Part shown: positions 58,954 through 64,000 of the stretch, piece by piece | Position numbering within the stretch: the stretch's first letter is position 1 | How the letters are laid out: the number at the start of each line of letters is the position of its first letter | DNA from: Boesenbergia rotunda | Taxonomy: Eukaryota; Streptophyta; Magnoliopsida; Zingiberales; Zingiberaceae | Length of the DNA stretch: 64,000 bases | Reading direction: 5' to 3' | NCBI GenBank assembly: GCA_024364735.1 | Contig: JAGFNQ010001197.1 | Location: 705,988-769,987 of the forward strand | The notes under the pieces: model-generated | The model's input: the letters and a program-made list of their open reading frames with translations, nothing else | Told to the model about the DNA's origin: nothing | The model's database searches: none | Position numbers and translations under genes: made by a program

Positions 58954-61436
58954 TCCAACTAGCTAAATCCAAGTAGCGTCCCTATGTGTCTAAAGTAGTG
59001 TGTTGTGCTTTAGCAATGGCTTCAACTATGAATTGCTATGGTTTCTGATTGCCTAATATCTTGTCTGTTGCTAGTCGACAGGAAAACTTTAATGTCTATA
59101 TATATATAAGCTAGCAAATGATTATGAATTATTATAATCATTGCTATATACATATTCTTCCATAAAGGACCAATATATTGCAATGTATGAATGGTTTTAC
59201 TAATCTTATTAGCAAGAAATAAGGACTTCATCCTTTGTCAAGCAAACATGTGGCAGGTAGCAGCAGCAGCAGCTTCTATACATCTCTCATGCATATAGAA
59301 GGTGATCGTATATAACTGGAACATGTTTGATCAATGGAATACATTAAAGCTAGAAAATCCAGGTTAGTAGCTTATTTACTCTCAAAATTCACTCATTTTG
59401 AATGTGAGTTTTATTGTCATTTCTCCTCGTGAATTGTGAGTCGTAGGTGGTCCTATATTTTATTTCAATTAAAAAAATTAAAAATATAGATTTAAAGTTT
59501 GAAAATCTTGGAATAGGATCTAAAAGAGTTTCATTGGTTGCATATTGCAAATCTTACAATTTCTTCTTATGACAAATGCTGACTGAGTCGGAAAATATTA
59601 TATAGAAATGTGTCAATTGTAGATTGATATTAATAATAATTTTGTATCATCGTCAACATTTTTCTGTAGTTGTAATTCAAATAAATTTCTCTTCTTTAGA
59701 ATTCTTTTGTGATATTAATCGTCTATATTACGGTGGATCACCTTTGATCAAGACTCCTTGTCGATCGTCTCCACTAGAGGAGGTATGTTGCACGATTTAG
59801 AGTTGAGACTTGAAAGGGATGGATCGATAGAAACGGTGACCTTTCGGAATTGAATCCAAAACTCTGTCAACACGACTAACGGACGAGTCGAGATGCTGTA
59901 ACCATCTGGGGGGGGGGGGAATTTATATTAGGACACGATGGGGATTGACACGGCCTTAAATTTTTAATAATATTATTTTTATATAGATGTTTTTATTCGT
60001 AAAATAAAATCTTTTTTCTTTGTATATATATTACTTGACTCTCCTAAAAAAGAATGTTCATTGGTCTAATGATAAATTTTAATTTTTTTTAATACGCATC
60101 TAGAGTTTAAATTCATTATTAAATTTAAATTTTTTTCTTTATTTCTTAAATTTTAATTAAATATATATTATTTATTTTTGAAAGATTGAAAAAAATATTA
60201 TTATAATAATTTTCGATGCGGTCCTCTTCGCAAAGTTAAAATTCTAGATTCCTCTTTCACCAACGGCCAATTAGAAGAGTTAAAAGGGACAAACCTCTCC
60301 GACAAATAAAGTAGATCGTAGCTAATCAAGAAATATTGTCACTTACCGATGTCTGTGCGTCGACGAGAGAGTGGGAGAGAATCTATCAATCTATCTTCCA
60401 GGGAACTCCGCTTCATTCATTGCACGTCAGTCCACTTAATTGCTCAAAACGTGCTCAAATCATTTCTCCCACGTGCTCAAACCATCTGATATTCAATAAT
60501 CGGATCTATATATGCAGATTTGCGTTGATAAGTCTCGCCGTGACACGTAGCCCCTGCATGCGCGCGGTCTCCTACAAATCAGGGCAAGTGCCGTATGCGA
60601 CGATTGCGGTACACTGTCTTTGAATCACAAGAACGTGTCTATGACTGGTCTCGTTTTAAATTATTATTTTTTATCTTTTATTTATTTTAAAAAGAAAATT
60701 AGGACATCGTCAAGAACGTGATAGGGATGAGCACCAAGTCATAATAATTACCAAGAACCTTGGATATCTGTTTTTTTAGTTATCCACTAATTCAATTCTT
60801 CGTTACTTTATTTGATGGCTTTGCTGAATCTACACTGATTATATAAGATAATGATTACATTTATCAAATGGATCAGGTCTATAGCAATATTACCCTAAAG
60901 ATTTTACCGCGTGCACCCTTTAAATAATATAACTCAATCCCTAAATTATAAAAGAAAATCTGATTAATATGTAATAAGTACTTCCTTATTTGAGGACTCT
61001 CATTCTTGTATTAATTATAACCACAAGTGAATACTTTACTTTTACAAAGGGCATGTGACATTGACTACCCTTGAGTCCATTTTGTAATGCTAAATATGAA
61101 CTTCTTGACTTTTATTCTTATAGCTATTCGATTAAGATCCTCACTGATTAGTTGTGATAGTATGTGTCATTTTCACTTATTCAGTCAAAACTCTTTTTTA
61201 TTTTATTTTATAAGTAAGAACTATATATATGAATATTAATATTAATTATGAACTAATGAATTATGTATTAATTTGGTAGTGTTTTTGGATTTTATATAAA
61301 ATTTAAAAATTACAACCCAAATCCAATCGCATCATGTGAGACTGATCAATATGTGTTTTTTATAAATAAAAATAAAATAGATATATTATCTTTGTCTTTG
61401 CCCGCTCATAGTGCTATTTTCTTGAAAAAGTGGTAT
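58954..61436. other. SEP3-like 3' UTR and intergenic DNA, no gene seen
   Basis: The likely 3' UTR runs to about 59250, where an (AGC)5 run occurs (59257-59271). Beyond are AT-rich DNA, a G run (59909-59919) and CpG-containing patches near 60330-60630. No recognisable ORF. Confidence 0.5.
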
Positions 61437-61445
61437 ATAATTAAG

Positions 61446-61665
61446 GGAAAATGATAGACAATGTGAAACTCAACGTGAATGACGTGACACTCCAATTGCA
61501 GCGATTCTCGACGGGTTCATCGTGCTCCCTAAATTATAGTTTTGTTCGGGACAACGGTCGGAGGTCGTCGTCGGTGTCCAAGCGACAATCGGATATGTAC
61601 ACGAAAAATGTCACGTCATTCACGTTGAGTTTCACGTTATAATTTCACGCTCTCTATCATAGCTC
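61446..61665. mobile_element. MULE-type MITE
   Basis: 220 bp with long inverted ends: GTGAAACTCAACGTGAATGA near the left end is mirrored near the right, outer ends ATGATAGACA / ATGATAGAGA. A perfect 9-bp duplication ATAATTAAG lies at 61437-61445 and 61666-61674. The 9-bp size points to the Mutator superfamily. It is non-coding. Confidence 0.88.
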
Positions 61666-61674
61666 ATAATTAAG

Positions 61675-62871
61675 TGAAGTTGGGGGCGATGCCATTCTTA
61701 TGGACCTCCAATTAATTTAATTGCGATTACAGTATCAAATCATAGTTGATCGGGTAAAATCTCACGGTTATAATGCAGTGGTAGAAATCCATTCCGCATC
61801 AAAGAGACATGTCAAAGCTTTTTTCTCATGGCGCAACCAACTTTGTAAAGTACACGTCAAAGAGCTCACCAGAAGTTACATATCCACCAAGATATGGATT
61901 CATCGAACAAGAGGTAATTTTCTTCCTCTCCGACTTTCTTCTTTATCCTACAACACGCGACACTATGCATAGATCCATCGAATAATAGATAATCCTAATT
62001 TTCTCCCGTGATTTTTTTTAATCCTACAATACAGGGCACTAGTTGCGTCTTAATCGTACAACAACGACTATTTGTGCAACATAATAGTGCTGATTCGCGT
62101 GGTGGCTATTGCACGTGATATCTCCCAGAGGCCGGCTTCTGCTTGAGTGATATAATTTATATTTATTGTATTTGTTATTTGTAAACTAATTTTATAATTA
62201 TTTAAAAAAATGAAATTTTTAATATTCATTTCCGACCATCAAATACAAAATACAATTCTGATCGAATCCTACTACATGATTCTACGTTGACCGAGCCATG
62301 CCACATGACTTACCGTCGCAATTATCTTGGTAAGTAAATGATTATCAAGGTTTTTTAAGCCTAAAAATAGTACATGGTTTTATATTGTTCAAAATGAAAG
62401 GGTGAAATTGAGACTTTCACGGGAAAGGATGCTTTTGAGAATTTCGATATTTGGGTGTGTAAAATGGAGATAATAAAAAGGCAGGCGCTGGAAAGAATAA
62501 GAGAGAAATTTGTATATCAAATGGAAAAAAAGAAAATATTACTATTTTTTGGGATCAGATTTTTGAGTGCCATCGCAGCAACACTGCCGCTCGTAGAAAC
62601 AAATCCATGCGGCAGCTTCCACTGGACTTCGACTAACGCCAATTTGTACGGGTCTCTCCTTTCTCCACTCGTCCTGCCTTCTCCGTTGCCGGTTTTCTAT
62701 CGATTTCAATTCCTTCTGCTGATCATATTGCTCTGTCTTTCCTTCCATGTGAATCGAAGTGGCTATCAAATCCCTTCTCCACTTTCCCCCCTTCTCGTTC
62801 TCTAGGGCGCGCTTGATTGGAGCTACTGCACCCGCCTGCCGACATCGAAGCTGTTGCCTTGGGATCGGGTG
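61675..62871. other. CAMTA upstream region and leader
   Basis: AT-rich to about 62400, then a CT-rich stretch (62600-62870) that is probably promoter and 5' UTR of the CAMTA gene. No TATA box is obvious near the start, and no other gene is seen. Confidence 0.5.
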
Positions 62872-64000
62872 ATGCAGCACGGTATGAACTGATCTCCGTC
62901 TCCGCCCTCGCCTAAACTTTTTTCCTTCTTTCCTTCTACGCTCTTTTGTTTTGTCACGCCCTCGTTGACTTCCGTTCTCTTCTCTGTCTATCGCCTCGTG
63001 CGACCTTGAGGAATTTGGGATCCGAGATATCGTGGCGCGGGTTGTTTCTTGGAATGGAAAGATGCTCTTTGACTCTTTGTATTTATGTGGTAGCACTTTG
63101 CGTCGCCTTGGATTTTTCTAGTGCTTTTTGGAGGAAGTAGAATTAGGATCACATGTTTCCCCTCCTTTTTTTTTCTAGTGTTTTTTACGGTTTATGGTTG
63201 CCTTATCCTATTTAACATGGGATTTACTTGAAGACGGAATTTTTATAATGAAGTTAGGAACTCTATTTGAATGCTCCGGTAAGTGCTAGGTTGAATTACT
63301 GACATCCAGTTCACTTTATTAACGTACGTTTGAAGTTGATGGAATTAGATGTCTTTTTGTTTCTTTCACTTGCTAGTTTGGCAAATTGATCGTTGGTCTC
63401 GTTCTAGGTTTCGATATTGATGCGCTTCGCCAAGAAGCTCGGAAACGATGGCTGAAAGCTTCTGAAGTTCTTTTCATTTTAAAAGATTATAAGCGCTATC
63501 CTCTCACTCCAGAGCCACCTTACCTTCCACCTAGTAACAAATGTTTTTTGTACTTGCGAAATTAGCACTTTTATCAATGTTCCGTTCCTATCATTTAACA
63601 TTGTTCTATCTTCTGCAATCTGCTTGGTTTGGCAGGTGGCTCTTTGTTTCTTTTTAATCGTAAGGTACTTAGGTTTTTCCGTAAAGATGGACATGCATGG
63701 CGGAGGAAGAAAGATGGAAGGACCATTGGCGAAGCACATGAGAGGCTTAAGGTTAGTTGAAGAACCACACCCTGTTTTTATGAATAGCTTGGCAATTTTG
63801 CTTCTATGACACCGCAAATATTATAGTACTAGTTGTTGTTGACTAGTTGAAAGCGATCCAAGGGTGAAAGGTGAATTATTTGCTAATTAGGAATATAGTA
63901 GTCAAATTTGCATTCAAAACTTTAGGATCTTATGATCCAAAATGACTTAAACGATACAATCCCAAGTAGGATCTATATTAGGTTAGGATCTTATGGACCT
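62872..64000 (+). CDS. CAMTA4-like: CAMTA4-like calmodulin-binding transcription activator, first three exons
   Basis: Exons 62872-62881, 63408-63533 and 63636-63751 give 84 codons in phase, starting MQHGFDIDALRQEARKRWL. The rest lies past the window; 63752-64000 is intron 3. The segment is the N-terminal part of the CG-1 DNA-binding domain: RWLKASEVLFIL, then PPSGSLFLFNRKVLRFFRKD, then GHAWRRKKDGRTIGEAHERL, among the best-conserved stretches of the family. CAMTAs bind CGCG-type motifs, hold IQ and calmodulin-binding segments, and pass calcium signals to cold, defence and stress genes (family knowledge). The short MQ-start and a first exon of ten bases match the CAMTA4 group better than CAMTA1-3. 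The ATG choice rests on the phase-1 junction GGT that restores the conserved frame. Upstream lies a CT-rich leader. Confidence 0.92.

Noticed and set aside
62455..62805. 116-codon ORF before CAMTA
   Set aside because: It lies in the CT-rich leader, out of phase with the conserved CG-1 coding exons, with no motif.

Overview
This 64-kb window is plant nuclear DNA. Genes are split by GT-AG introns, there are many LTR retrotransposons primed by initiator-Met tRNA, and the intergenic DNA is AT-rich. The gene complement (a SEPALLATA3/AGL9-type MADS gene, LAZY1 and a CAMTA) and the style of the protein sequences point to a monocot. Zingiberales is my guess from the general look of the repeats and the SEP3 protein, not something the sequence proves. 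There are no prokaryotic features, tRNA or rRNA genes, or CRISPR arrays.

Four host genes are recognisable, all on the + strand: the 3' end of a receptor-like kinase (1-840), a complete LAZY1 gravitropism gene (17120-19324, five exons, 369 codons), a complete SEP3/AGL9-like MADS-box gene (51671-58953, eight exons, 242 codons), and the first three exons of a CAMTA4-like calmodulin-binding transcription factor (62872-63751, running off the end). They are unrelated in pathway. I see no operon-like or biosynthetic grouping.

Most of the rest is transposable elements, many with boundaries that can be read exactly from target-site duplications (TSDs). Region by region: a SINE (1423-1671); a solo LTR (2920-3900); an LTR fragment (4384-5312); three long palindromes in tandem (5313-6700); a Copia element inserted in an (AT)n tract (7742-12139); a degenerate Copia with a 3' LTR that stops about 250 bp from the LAZY1 start codon (13240-16866); a small hAT element inside a LAZY1 intron; a second SINE (23123-23333); a truncated Copia split by a solo LTR (23625-26373).

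From 28011 to 48836 there is a nest of elements. A MULE-like element full of ~300-bp tandem repeats holds a TRIM element and a Copia (A, minus strand). Copia A is split by a recent non-autonomous Copia-like element (B, plus strand), and the 5' LTR of B holds a further solo LTR (C, minus strand). Each layer has its own TSD, and LTR divergence (about 2% in A, about 1% in B) agrees with the order of insertion.

Upstream of SEP3, a palindromic MULE-like element has a non-autonomous hAT in one arm. SEP3 intron 2 carries a solo LTR, and a small MULE-type MITE lies 1.2 kb before CAMTA.

The least ordinary items are the 358-codon zinc-knuckle-only ORF of element B, an extra membrane-anchored acidic ORF ahead of gag in Copia A, the paired hairpins and GGGCGCCC arrays next to the LTR TATA boxes, the tandem long palindromes, and the EAR-like LDLDLN motif in LAZY1. 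None of the mobile-element polyproteins is intact.
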